Assembly (NCBI GenBank): GCA_039000515.1
Contig: JBCFYV010011135.1
Span: 30,595,876 to 30,659,875 of the forward strand
Reading direction: 5' to 3'
Length of the DNA stretch: 64,000 nt
DNA from: Timema cristinae
Lineage: Eukaryota > Arthropoda > Insecta > Phasmatodea > Timematidae
The position numbers and the translations under genes were made by a program. Below are positions 22,978 through 33,477 of this stretch, one piece after another. Numbering within the stretch: the first letter of the stretch is position 1; the number at the start of each line of letters is the position of its first letter. The notes below the pieces were generated by a model. The model ran no database searches, had not been told where the DNA came from, and saw only the letters and a list, made by a program, of their open reading frames with translations.

Positions 22978-23703
22978 TTCTTAAGACGTCAGGTTCTAGC
23001 TGTATTACCTACCTAAGTTAGGTGTAATCTTGGGGGTGAGACGGGCTCTTAAGACGTCTGGTTCTAGCTGTATTACCTACCTAAGCTAGGTGTTATCTGG
23101 GGGTGAGACGGGCTCTTAAGACGTCTGGTTCTAGCTGTATTACCTACCTAAGCTAGGTGTTATCTGGGGGTGAGACGGGCTCTTAAGACGTCTGGTTCTA
23201 GCTGTATTACCTACCTAAGCTAGGTGTTATCTGGGGGTGAGACGGGCTCTTAAGACGTCTGGTTCTAGCTGTATTACCTACCTAAGTTAGGTGTTATCTG
23301 GGGGGTGAGACGGGCTCTTAAGACGTCTGGTTCTAGCTGTATTACCTACCTAAGTTAGGTGTTATCTGGGGGTGAGACGGGCTCTTAAGACGTCTGGTTC
23401 TAGCTGTATTACCTACCTAAGCTAGGTGTTATCTGGGGGGTGAGACGGGCTCTTAAGACGTCTGGTTCTAGCTGTATTACCTACCTAAGTTAGGTGTTAT
23501 CTGGGGGGTGAGACGGGCTCTTAAGACGTCTGGTTCTAGCTGTATTACCTACCTAAGCTAGGTGTTATCTGGGGGTGAGACGGGCTCTTAAGACGTCTGG
23601 TTCTAGCTGTATTACCTACCTAAGTTAGGTGTTATCTGGGGGTGAGACGGGCTCTTAAGACGTCTGGTTCTAGCTGTATTACCTACCTAAGTAAGGTGTT
23701 ATC
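22978..23703 (+). repeat. 67-bp satellite array
   Basis: About 11 units of the same satellite as at 8.75 kb and in the same orientation. The AAGTTAGG/AAGCTAGG variant alternates among units, and a G-run length difference (GGGGG/GGGGGG) is the commonest indel. Confidence 0.95.
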
Positions 23704-23705
23704 TA

Positions 23706-24530
23706 GTGACGGAGACAAAAAGTCCACTTGAGTGAAATCCAAGACCTTAGATAACTTTACTAGTAGAAAGCTTTCCCACACTAATTGAATAAATAGTTCG
23801 TTGAGACAACTTGTAGGTGAGAGAATCTACCAGTGCTGACGTTTATTTATATTCACTAGTTTCTCCAAATTATTCTTGATAGCAAGAATTCTCAATATAC
23901 ATCTCTTCCCTCGTCAATTATAGAACTGGGCGCGAGCCGCCCGAAAAGGAATTAAGATGACGTGCACATTAAATACACTTTTTTTTTTTTACTGCAGGCT
24001 TTTTATACAGTATAAATATATTTATGGTCAACATTCATAATATTTTATTTTATTATAAGTGTTATTTGATAGGTATTTAAAATAAAAATATAAATCGACA
24101 GCTTTAAATTACATGACTTGTCAAATAAATACGTGAATTAGACAAAGTAGTAAATATTCTAGATGTCTAAAGTTTCTTTTTATGGAAAATCTCACAGAAT
24201 TTTTATTTAGTTGCATTGTAAAGTTCTTCTAGCTGTAATTCTTATCAAAACTGTATAATGTTCCCACCCGGGCTATCCACAAATTTACACGCATGGGGAA
24301 AATGATGAAGTAATAGTTTAAAGGAGTTATATCCACATTTACGTGAAGGCATGGATGGAATTTCATCATTTAGCTTTGGGAGGTCCCGAATCTTACCGAG
24401 TATTGCCGGATTGACACGAATGCATATCAGGGGTTCCCTTGAATGAGCCCTAAGGGCACCCGCCCTTCCTGACAGTGAATCATTACCAGCCAAGACTTCA
24501 TTTAAAATATGTTAATCTAATATTAACATT
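23706..24530. other. AT-rich spacer, no gene seen
   Basis: Nothing recognised except a T run near 23,980. An 82-codon minus-strand open frame at 24,245-24,493 shows no domain I can name. Confidence 0.45.
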
Positions 24531-24537
24531 ATTATTA

Positions 24538-25602
24538 TTATGTGTTCTGTCTTACGACAGGTCCATTCCTTTTGTCAGTGAACTTAGACCACCAATGCAC
24601 CCTGTCCTCTCCCTCCTCCTTCAGCTCCCAGAATTTTCTTCTTTCCTTCAAGTCATCCAATCTTAGAATCCTCCTCCTTCCTAATCTTCTCTTTCCCTCA
24701 ACCTTTCCTTCTATGACGTCGTGCAGAAGACAGTTCCTCCTAAGGATGTGTCCAATCTAGTATTCTCTGTACGAAAGAATCACATCCAAAATGGTTCTCT
24801 TCTCACCCACTCTTCTTAGGACTTGTTCATTTGTCCTCCTGTCTGTCCACCTGATCTTCTCACCCACTCTTCTTAGGACTTGTTCATTTGTCCTCCTGTC
24901 TGTCCACCTGATCTTCTCACCACTCTTCTTAGGACTTGTTCATTTGTCCTTCTGTCTGCCCACCTGATCTTCTCACCACTCTTCTTAGGACTTGTTCATT
25001 TGTCACCCCGTCTGTCCATCTGATCTTCTCACCACTCTTCTTAGGACTTGTTCATTTGTCACCCCGTCTGTCCAGCTGATCTTCTCACCACTCTTCTTAG
25101 GACTTGTTCATTTGTCCCCTGTCTGTCCAGCTGATCTTCTCACCCACTCTTCTTAGGACTTGTTCATTTGTCCCCCTGTCTGTCCATCTGATCTTCTCAC
25201 CACTCTTCTTAGGACTTGTTCATTTGTCCTTCTGTCTGCCCACCTGATCTTCTCACCACTCTTCTTAGTACTTGTTCATTTGTCCCCCTGTCTGTCCAGC
25301 TGATCTTCTCACCCACTCTTCTTAGGACTTGTTCATTTGTCCCCCTGTCTGTCCATCTGATCTTCTCACCACTCTTCTTAGGACTTGTTCATTTGTCCTC
25401 CTGTCTGTCCACCTGATCTTCTCACCACTCTTCTTAGGACTTGTTCATCTGTCCCCCTTTCGGTCCACCTGATCTTCTCAATTCTTTTCCAGCACCACAT
25501 TTCAAAGCTCTACAAGTATTTATTTTCCGTCTTCCTAAGAGTCCAAGTTTCTACTCCATAAAGTGCGATGGTCCAAAAGTAGCAATACAATATTTACATA
25601 CA
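24538..25602 (-). pseudogene. LINE ORF C-terminal pseudogene containing an amplified 57-bp block
   Basis: Read on the minus strand, pieces in order are: FWTIALYGVETWTLRK (25,600-25,530), SFEMWCWKRIEKIRWT (to about 25,470), then the 57-bp array, then VGEKRTILDVILSYREY, IGHILRRNCLLHDVIEGK, GKRRLGRRRILRLDDLKE and KFWELKEEGEDRVHWW, ending at a TAA (24,538-24,540). This order is that of the C-terminal region after the reverse-transcriptase domain of many animal LINE ORFs. In-frame stops replace expected residues (before IGHILRR and before SFEMW). The 3' end runs directly into (TAA)n. Clade not assigned; no catalytic YxDD region is present. Confidence 0.88.
24796..25482 (-). repeat. 56/57-bp array within the LINE pseudogene
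   Basis: About 12 units. On the plus strand the unit is TTCTCACCACTCTTCTTAGG, then ACTTGTTCATTTGTCCTCCT and GTCTGTCCACCTGAT. The minus-strand translation of a 57-bp unit is 19 codons ending RWTDRRTNEQVLRRVGEK. Many units are 56 bp because CACCCACTC has become CACCACTC, which breaks the frame. The array sits exactly where these codons belong in the LINE ORF, so it grew in place. Confidence 0.93.
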
Positions 25603-25604
25603 AA

Positions 25605-26665
25605 CGTGAATTATCATTACAGAGAGACGAACACCTTGCTTTGTATATAATGATTAAAACCCTGTAATTGTAATACATCGACCAAGGGTAGTTGCGTTTG
25701 TCTGTCGGAGATGGCCAGAAATCTTCGGACCTATTTCTGGAGATTCTGATTGAGACAGGCCGCAACATAAAATATAATAAGTATTGTTTTGAACCAGTCA
25801 CATAATATTATAAACTATCTCTAACATTACTTTACTTAATTATTAAAATAATTTTATTTCGTACATTATTTATAACAGATGAAATGTATTGTTCCATGAG
25901 AAATTTTTAGTCATTAGTGAATAATGCTTGTCAACAGATGTTTAGTTTTTCTGTCCTTTAAATTTTGAAGGTGTGCAACTGCTTCCTTCTCCCCCCCCCC
26001 CCCCACCAAACCCACCTGTGCAATACATTTCTTCGCATGGTAATCTCAAGATTACTTGAAAATTTGTTTTAATCACAGTACTCATTTTTATTCATTTAAA
26101 AAGTGTATGTTAAATTCTGCAAAGCCTATGGCAGATATTCGAAAAAATGTCGATATTACCATACGTAGAAAATTAAAATAAACGCATCTGTGGAAGCAAA
26201 ATCTGAGATAAGTATTTTGAACAAAAATTTTTTTTAGTTATAAAAATTGGGAAACCAAAAACTGGGAAAACATCTTAACTTACTTTTAACCAACACTTGC
26301 TTATGACGCTAATTATTAAAGCATAAATTAAGTACAGGTCAGGCACGTATCAAAAGGGGGGGGGGGGCTCGTGGGGCTGAAGCCCCCCCTCCAAAATAAA
26401 CAAAAATTTTAAAATTTGTATAAAAATTCCTAATTAAAAAAAATACAGTGGTAATTAGTTTCTTTGTTTCTCTTAAGTTGAATAAACCTCGTAAACAATA
26501 ATATGTCATATACTCAGCAATAATTCCTCCCCACACGGAAATAAAAATACATTTCTGTAAAAAAATATTACAGATGACCCATACTTGCATTCACTAATAA
26601 TTAATATACTTTTTATTACTTTTAATATAAAATGTATTAGTTTTTATAAAAAAATGTATATACAT
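25605..26665. other. AT-rich region, no gene seen
   Basis: Contains a C run at about 25,990-26,004 and a G run at 26,356-26,367 beside GGGGCTGAAGCCCC. Short open frames on the minus strand show no recognisable domain. Confidence 0.45.
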
Positions 26666-26667
26666 TT

Positions 26668-26841
26668 CAGTGGCGGCTCGTAGCTAAGATTAGTGGGGGT
26701 GCTGCTACAGAAAATTTTTAGCCTTTGTTTTAAAATTGTGTAAAAGGTAAAAAAAAACATATATAAAATAAAATTTATTCAGGAACTTCAGGAAATAGGG
26801 GGTGCTGCAGTTCCAAAGTGCCTATACACGAGCCGCCACTG
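26668..26841 (-). mobile_element. hAT element, copy d, minimal deletion derivative
   Basis: A 174-bp element with both family ends (CAGTGGCGGCTCGT and ACGAGCCGCCACTG). It joins the right end (AGCTAAGATTAGTGGGGGTG) to the left end (complement of CACTTTGGAACTGCAGC). Flanking 8-mers ATACATTT and ATAAAATT match at 6 of 8 positions. It has no coding remnant. Confidence 0.85.
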
Positions 26842-27727
26842 ATAAAATTCGTATATATTCTATTAAAAGTCATAAAATTACATCAATTATTAGTGAATGC
26901 AAGAATGAGGTATATTCAAATATATTTTTGTACGAAATTTGTATATATATTGGTCATGTCAGATTCTGCCTCCCCCCCCCCCCGCCCCCCCCCCCCCAGT
27001 TCCGAAAGAAAATTTTGAAAAAAACGTACCCTTCAGGTGTAGGTTAAGATGTTCTACATGTTATTCACGTTGCATAGAATTACTATTTGTTGTGACACAT
27101 CTTAAAAAAAAAAAATTAAAGTCTCTATAATTTATCGGAACAGTGTGTACATATGTAAAAGAAATATGGAGTTACTTAATACTCATATGTAAATCCTTCC
27201 ATGAAGGAAGTTCCCTTGTTCATTATCCTGCACATAACTGTGCTATTATGTAAAATACATGTATGTTTGAATTTTCGAAAGGAAATGAATAATTTGTTGA
27301 ACGACAATGGATGCGCAATAAATATGAAACTTAAAAACAACAGAAGCCCCCCCACCCCACCCCCGCCCCCGTTCTATCCAAATGATACGGTTAGAAACTC
27401 GACACATTACGTGCCGTATCAGTTTCTTCATCAAAACAGACGAGTAACAAAAAAAAAAAAATCATTCTCATGTGTTTTTGTTGTTGTTGTTGTTGTTGTT
27501 GTGATTTCTGTACAAAGAATACATCTTCTAGAGTAACCAAAACAAACTTTGGGTGTCATCTTTCGGTAATCAGTCAGTTGGGAGCGGATTTTTAGGCACC
27601 AAAGACGTTTAAAGTAGGCAGGCAAATAGGTATTTAAAATACGGGATTTAGGCACCAGGACAGACATTCAATGAGAAATAAAAGCACACAATATTCATTG
27701 TATACTTGATTTTACCACATAATAATA
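26842..27727. other. Low-complexity and unique sequence, no gene seen
   Basis: Contains a C-rich run at 26,972-26,997, a second C-rich stretch at 27,350-27,368 and (GTT)n at about 27,477-27,501. Open frames here are mainly polyproline read from C runs. Confidence 0.5.
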
Positions 27728-28008
27728 ATAATTATTATTATTAGCACCGCGTCCTATTACCCATTCGAGTTACACGCACTTACGCTAATGTGTAATGGTA
27801 GGGTGATTGTGAGATGAAATTGAGGACCTACAGTTTAACGTGGGATCCGAACCACGGTTGAGGCCTTGAATTCCACACATTCACAAGTTGTGATTAATAC
27901 ACGTCTCGTCAGAGGTAAAGGAAGGGTTTGGAACTCAGATAAATCTGTGTCGGGACCGAGGATTGAACCCCGGACCCCCAGCACAGACCCCTAGACCAAA
28001 AGGTCACC
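27728..28008 (-). mobile_element. SINE, head type S1, long subtype
   Basis: Reverse-oriented full copy: ATTATTATTAGCACCGCGTC at the tail, TTGTGATTAATACACGTC in the body, the B-box complement GAGGATTGAACCCCGG, and the head ending AGGTCACC. A C-rich gap shortens the anticodon-side region. Confidence 0.9.
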
Positions 28009-28057
28009 TTTTACTACCTAATATTTTATCACCTATAGTCACTTAAGCCAACTTTAA

Positions 28058-28771
28058 AGCCTCTTTTATTATGTAACATATTGGGTGACAACACATGAGG
28101 AAAAGTTCACTGTCGCCAACTTGTTGGACCAACCTCCTGGGTCACACGCTAATTTTTAGTCATTCTACACATTTCTAGCCATGGAAACCTCATATTACTT
28201 GCCGTTTCTTCATTTATTGTGTTGACAGGAAGTGTACTCTCGCAGAAAAAAAAACCCAAAGCTTAAGAAACGGTGGGGGGGGTTTGAAGTTTTCTTTTTG
28301 GTTAAACGTCAATTTGAAGGTGCACACATGGGAATTTACCAAATTGTATTTACTAACTTTGTACGTGTGTCATATGTGGACTTTGAATGCTTAGTTACTC
28401 TTCTTTATCCTCATTTACGTGTTGAAATGGGGAAAAGAAAATTGTTGTGACTCCGGGAGGAAAATTTTGCTACAGCTCTGCGTTTTATGGGAGCCTTATG
28501 TATGGCCGCAAAACACGTGCGTTGTCAAGGATAGAGACTGACTCGACTCTCTAGCGCATGCGCAGAACCTCCTAAATCGGCCAACATGTCGGGTTGGTCG
28601 TTTATTACCTCCAACAAATGATCCAACACAACTTGTTGGCTCTGACCGTCTCAACCAAACACCAGCATTGTTGGCCAACATCCCCCAACAAGTTGGGAGT
28701 GCGTTTATATTGTAACACAACTTGTTGGGATCGTGTTGGGCAACATGTTGTGTTACAATATAAACGAGGCT
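28058..28771. mobile_element. PIF/Harbinger-like element, 714 bp
   Basis: The ends AGCCTCTTTTATTATGTAAC and AGCCTCGTTTATATTGTAAC (complement) form a terminal inverted repeat flanked by TAA on both sides (28,055-28,057 and 28,772-28,774). A 3-bp TWA duplication is the PIF/Harbinger hallmark. The interior holds a transposase-like fragment (28,232-28,450). CAACTTGTTGG-type motifs recur near 28,110, 28,640, 28,687 and 28,718-28,750, and are candidate transposase-binding subterminal repeats. A strong hairpin (20-bp arms, CGTTTATATTGTAACACAAC) lies at 28,701-28,764. Confidence 0.75.
28232..28450 (+). pseudogene. Harbinger-type transposase N-terminal fragment
   Basis: An open stretch of about 72 codons without a credible ATG at its beginning. 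It contains KKRWGGFEVFFLVKRQFEGA and later FVRVSYVDFECLVTLLYPHL. This resembles the N-terminal region of PIF/Harbinger (HARBI1-like) transposases, where a basic RRWW-type stretch is followed by G-A-(Y/F) and then F-x-N-(F/Y)-x-R-M-x4-F-x2-LL. The DDE catalytic domain is missing, as expected for a 714-bp derivative. The resemblance was judged by eye and could be coincidental, but the TAA duplication and terminal repeats support the assignment. Confidence 0.5.
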
Positions 28772-28774
28772 TAA

Positions 28775-29148
28775 GACGTATCCAAGGTGAAGTCTTGTTT
28801 GAATAATCCGTCTATGGACGTCGGAACAATCACATATGGGTCACGAGAACACGTATTGTCTCAGACACGTGTGACGTGATCCTCCCTCCTACTTCACATG
28901 TCAATCAATATAAACTTGAGTCACGGATACAAAACATGTCTTGTATTATCCGGAGGGGGCCTCGATTAAGTGACGTCATCGTCTCGTCATGACCTCACTA
29001 TTTAAGTCATCAATCTTACGTTTGTTTTTAATCCTGAGTAATAACCCGCACGTGTTTCATCAAATATTTATACTAATGACAGGACGTGTTTTATTTTTTA
29101 CGAACTCTTTTTACAAGCACATTCAAAACTAATCTTAAAAATCACATT
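28775..29148. other. Unique spacer, no gene seen
   Basis: No repeat or coding segment recognised. Several CACGTG/ACGTCA-like words occur without clear organisation. Confidence 0.4.
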
Positions 29149-29149
29149 A

Positions 29150-30860
29150 TTATTATTTTTTACTAAAAACTCGTAAGATTTTTGAAACGAGATAATATTT
29201 CTATACATTGTTATAGAAACATCCAAGATCATAGATGAAATAATACACACTGTTACTTACTCTATGGCATTAGGAACTAGGAACACTGCTACTTTCTCTA
29301 TGTCATTAGGAACTAGGAACACTGTTACTTTCTCTATGTCATTGGGAACTAGGAACACTGTTACTTTCTCTATGATATTAGGAACTAGGAACACTGTTAC
29401 TTTCTCTATGTCATTAGGAACTAGGAACACTGTTACTTTCTCTATATCATTAGGAACTAGGAACACTGTTACTTTCTCTATGGCATTAGGAACTAGGAAC
29501 ACTGTTACTTTCTCTATGTCATTAGGAACTAGGAACACTGTTACTTTCTCTATGTCATTAGGAACTAGGAACACTGTTACTTTCTCTATGGCATTAGGAA
29601 CTAGGAACACTGTTACTTTCTCTATATCATTAGGAACTAGGAACACTGTTACTTTCTCTATGGCATTAGGAACTAGGAACACTGTTACTTTCTCTATGTC
29701 ATTAGGAACTAGGAACACTGTTACTTTCTCTATATCATTAGGAACTAGGAACACTGTTACTTTCTCTATGGCATTAGGAACTAGGAACACTGTTACTTTC
29801 TCTATATCATTAGGAACTAGGAACACTGTTACTTTCTCTATGGCATTAGGAACTAGGAACACTGTTACTTTCTCTATGTCATTAGGAACTAGGAACACTG
29901 TTACTTTCTCTATGTCATTAGGAACTAGGAACACTGTTACTTTCTCTATGTCATTAGGAACTAGGAACACTTACTTTCTCTATGTCATTAGGAACTAGAA
30001 ACACTGTTACTTTCTCTATATCATTAGGAACTAGGAACACTGTTACTTTCTCTATGTCATTAGGAACTAGGAACACTGTTACTTTCTCTATGTCATTAGG
30101 AACTAGGAACACTGTTACTTTCTCTATGTCATTAGGAACTAGGAACACTGCTACTTTCTCTATATCATTAGGAACTAGGAACACTGTTACTTTCTCTATG
30201 TCATTAGGAACTAGGAACACTGTTACTTTCTCTATATCATTAGGAACTAGGAACACTGTTACTTTCTCTATATCATTAGGAACTAGGAACACTGTTACTT
30301 TCTCTGTAATTAGGAATTAGTAACATTGTTACAGAAAAATTGAGAAAAGAGAAACATCTTTGTCCTCCAAAGAGCGTAAGAATAAAATTAAAAACTATAT
30401 ATTATGTTTGCTTATAGCTCAGAAACTATCGGTTAGTATATAAAAATATATTTCAAATAAAAGATTTTTTAATCTTTAATAGTACTACAATTTTACAATG
30501 ATAAGTTATTTCGTATACCAAATAGTTGCGGAGTAATTATGAAAATTAGAAAACTTCCCTCATATATAAAGTACCCTCGAAGTCATTTTGATGAGAAAAT
30601 GAGAATTTCTATCTTGTTTATAGTAATAAATAGGGTCTAGATATGAAATGTAATCGAAATTGTTAGTGACTTTTGAGAAAATAGTTTTTTTTTCCCTTTT
30701 TTCCCCTTTAGTCAACTACCCTTAAACTTAGGGTTAGATGTTTAATTACAAAAATCCCTTGGGGAGAACTTATGAAAACCCCAGATACCAAGTTTTAGGC
30801 CAATTGGTAAAATATTTTCGACTCTAGTCCGAGGTACAGACAGACAGACAGAAATAAATT
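29150..30860 (+). mobile_element. Dispersed element D1 with expanded 36-bp array
   Basis: Left flank (ATAGAAACATCC, GATGAAATAATACAC) and right flank (AAGTTATTTCGTATACCAAA, AAAGTACCCTC, CCCAGATACCAAGTTTTAG, then a CAGACAGACAGACAG run) match the copy at 7335-8578. The middle is a 36-bp array absent as such from the other copy. Neither terminal inverted repeats nor target duplication could be fixed by eye. Confidence 0.65.
29258..30306 (+). repeat. 36-bp minisatellite array
   Basis: About 29 units of 36 bp: ATGTCATTAGGAACTAGGAA followed by CACTGTTACTTTCTCT. The variants TGTCATT, TGGCATT, TATCATT and TGATATT are interspersed. One unit near 29,970 lacks two bases (ACACTTAC for ACACTGTTAC), which ends the long frames. 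The open frames on both strands (up to 244 codons) follow from a 12-codon stop-free unit. Confidence 0.95.
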
Positions 30861-30869
30861 GTATCATAG

Positions 30870-31117
30870 CAGTGCACTAACATTCGAAATACCTCATGTT
30901 ATGCTTTATTTTCCCCAACCTAACTAACCTAGCCTCAACCATATAGATCTCTACTATCCAAGTGTGGCTGGATAATGTCATTTACTGGATAAAGTTCGAA
31001 AAAACAGTATTCAATTCACCTCTCACTCAACATTATCTATAACGTCAACATTATTTGGATAATATTGACACTATCCGGGTTCGGATTTGGCCCGTAGCAC
31101 TTATTATTATTATTTAT
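30870..31117. other. Unique spacer, no gene seen
   Basis: Holds a CCTAACTAACCTAGCCTCAA run near 30,917 and GGATAATGTC/GGATAATATT words near 30,972-31,065. No feature recognised. Confidence 0.4.
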
Positions 31118-31122
31118 TATTA

Positions 31123-31284
31123 TGTGGAATGCCAGGCTGCCACCGTGGTTCGGATTCCACGTTAAACTGTAGGTCCTTCATTTCATCTCACAATCACCCT
31201 ACCATTACACATTAGCGTAAGTGCGTATAACCCGAACGGGTAGTAAGACGCGGTGCTAATAATAATAATAATAATAATAATAAT
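31123..31284 (+). mobile_element. SINE, type S1, 5' truncated
   Basis: Starts within the body at GTGGAATGCCAGGC and continues through ATAACCCGAACGGGTAGTAA to an (AAT)n tail. The whole tRNA-like head is missing. 5' truncation is expected when reverse transcription stops early. Confidence 0.9.
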
Positions 31285-31289
31285 TTATT

Positions 31290-31612
31290 ATTATAAAGCC
31301 ACACGGCTGACTCACTCACTGACATTAATGTTTACCCACTTCCAGATGAGATAGAAACTTGAAATTTTTCCAACTTCTAGCTTATAGCCTGTAACCGACG
31401 TGAAAAATTCAAAAAAATTTAATCTTTAGCCCCCCCTCCAAAAAAAAAAAAAATTCAAAATGTCGGAGCAACTTTAAAGTCGGTGCGGACCTTTCTTTGG
31501 AGGTATCTTGTGGTTAAACGGTAAGACCTATCCAAAAACAGCTTTGGAACTACATTAGTTTACATCCACTGGGAGTTTGGGGGCTACGCCCCCAAAGAGC
31601 AAAGCGGGTATG
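31290..31612 (+). mobile_element. Possible small transposon with GGGGGCTACGCCCCC hairpin
   Basis: Begins near AAAGCCACACGGCTGACTCA and ends near GGGGGCTACGCCCCCAAAGA, GCAAAGCGGG. A GACTCACTCACTGAC start and a GC-rich hairpin near the end recall Helitron-like small elements. No CTRR end was identified and there is only one copy here, so the call is weak. Confidence 0.3.
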
Positions 31613-31629
31613 TATAGATATATAGGCCT

Positions 31630-32642
31630 ACTCGTTAGTATTCCGTACCTCACTCAGGAACTGACCTCAAGACCATACAGCACGTAGAAAAAAGATCCAC
31701 CTGACAAAAACCCTTTACATTTCTAAAAGTGACGTAAATAAACGATATTTTATCTCGAGTCAAAATAACAGCCATTCGTATGTAAATTTTGTACCAATGC
31801 CAAGAAATAAACATATCAGTAAGAAGGAGTGAATATGTTACAAGGACGAAATAACCACATACACACATGAATGGTTGATAGGATTTTTATTTTGTAAAAT
31901 ACAAACATATTCCTTTATCTTAACATTGGTAGTAATATACTATATTTTATGGTTATTGGTAATCAAAAATGACAGCTGCAGACCACATGACTTGACTATG
32001 ATAACGTGAAGTGATATCTAGTTTCCAGATAAGGTTCTTCTTATGAACATTGGACTGTAGTAACTGTTCTAGCTGTCAGATAAGGTTCTTCCTATGAACA
32101 TTGGACTGTAGTAACTTTCCAGGCTGTCAGACATTGTTCTTAAAAAAAAATCTACTATTACCTAATTTGGTTCCATTTTTGGATTTTATTTATAAGGGAA
32201 TACTACGTTACATGGTTATGTTGATCTAGATCCCGGCACAGCAGACAGACAGACAGACAGACAGGTAGTTGGCATTGCAAAAACATTTTTTTTTGGTCGT
32301 GTTCAAGGGTAATGAAACTTAGACTTCCATCAAAATCTCAAATTTTATATATATATTTAAGATCACAATACTTCCTCTCCCACGGGTTCCCGGTAAAGTA
32401 ATAAAAGGTATTAAATGTTAACGAAACGAGACGCTTATTATCCTGACAAAATGTTTGTGTACAAAGAACATGGTTTGTATCCAGTCTAATAGTGTCTATT
32501 TGTGAACGTCCTTGAACATCTGTTAGACCTATCGCATACTAAACACACCTAGCGACAAACCGCCCGAGAGTTTCTGTCAAGGAGGAATATTTAATAACCA
32601 ACACACGCGGGCCCATGTTTTCCGCACTGTATTCAGTAGACA
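31630..32642. other. Mostly unique; two inverted 51-bp units
   Basis: At about 32,005-32,135 there are two units and part of a third of the 51-bp motif (complement of GTCCAATGTTCATAGGAAGA). Elsewhere there is a (GACA)n run at 32,247-32,265 and an (AT)n run near 32,348. No gene recognised. Confidence 0.6.
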
Positions 32643-32862
32643 CCCGCTTCGGTGGTCGCGTGGTCTAAGGTGCCACTCTCGCAGTAGACTAGACCGTCGA
32701 AGACGGAGAGATAGAGGTTCGAATCTCAGGTCGGGTGTACTGTAGGCGGGTTTTTTCCACTCTTCCTTTCAAGCAAATGAAGGTGCACTTCCTATACCTA
32801 TAACCTTTATAATCCTTAAGACCATTAATTAGTACATAAGTGTATAACCCGAACAGTTATTG
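32643..32862 (+). mobile_element. SINE, head type S3
   Basis: Clean head: CCCGCTTCGGTGGTCGCGTG, A box GTCGCGTGGTCTAAGG, B box GGTTCGAATCTC, then GGTCGGGTGTACTG. The tail GTATAACCCGAACAG is cut short where an S1 copy of opposite orientation begins. It is one of the best S3 heads in the window. Confidence 0.88.
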
Positions 32863-32870
32863 TTGAACTG

Positions 32871-33164
32871 TTATTATTATTATTGCCGCGTCTTACTACC
32901 CGTTCGGGTTATACGCACTTACGCTAATGTGTAATGGTAGGGTGATTGTGAGATGAAATGGAGGACCAACAGTTTAACGTGGAATCCGAACCACGGCGGA
33001 GGCCTGGCATTCCCTACATTCACAAGTTGTGATTAATACACGTCTTGTCAGAGGTGAAGGAAGGGTTTGGTAATCAGATAAATCTATGCCGGGACCGAGG
33101 ATTGAACCCCGGACACCCCAGCACAGAAGTCCGACACCTTACCCCCCTAGACCACCAGGTCACC
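32871..33164 (-). mobile_element. SINE, head type S1, long subtype
   Basis: Reverse-oriented full copy adjoining the S3 tail. It runs from (ATT)n GCCGCGTCTTACTACCCG to CACCAGGTCACC, with TTGTGATTAATACACGTC present. The meeting of two SINE tails with opposite orientation suggests insertion into the A/T-rich tail of the older one. Confidence 0.92.
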
Positions 33165-33477
33165 ACACTTGTAATGAGACAAAACATACCCATAAGACGC
33201 AAGGAATGAAGCCAGTAAACAAATATAATGAGCCTAAGTGTAAGACACGAGGAAAGGAGACGACAACCAGAATGGACGAGGAGTGTTTGTGTTTGTTTAG
33301 GAATTAGCAGGGTTCCCGCGGCGGCGGAACTAACTCGGAACGAAGGTGAACATCTCAAGCTTGAGGCTACGTTTAACAATCTAGAATGATCCTTAAGGTC
33401 ATTCGACACCAACAACTACTGATATTTGTATAGGACGACGAAAACGAATTTTAGGGTGTTTGAAAACAAGATGCTTA

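Noticed and set aside
26802..27047. Proline-rich peptides near 27 kb
   Set aside because: The proline runs are translations of poly-C tracts in all frames.
28594..28806. Open frame of 70 codons at the right end of the Harbinger-like element
   Set aside because: It overlaps the terminal repeat and CAACTTGTTGG motifs, and its translation resembles no transposase.
29257..30320. Overlapping long open frames on both strands of the 36-bp array
   Set aside because: Both strands are open for the same arithmetic reason. A two-base deletion near 29,970 breaks both, with no sign of selection on frame.
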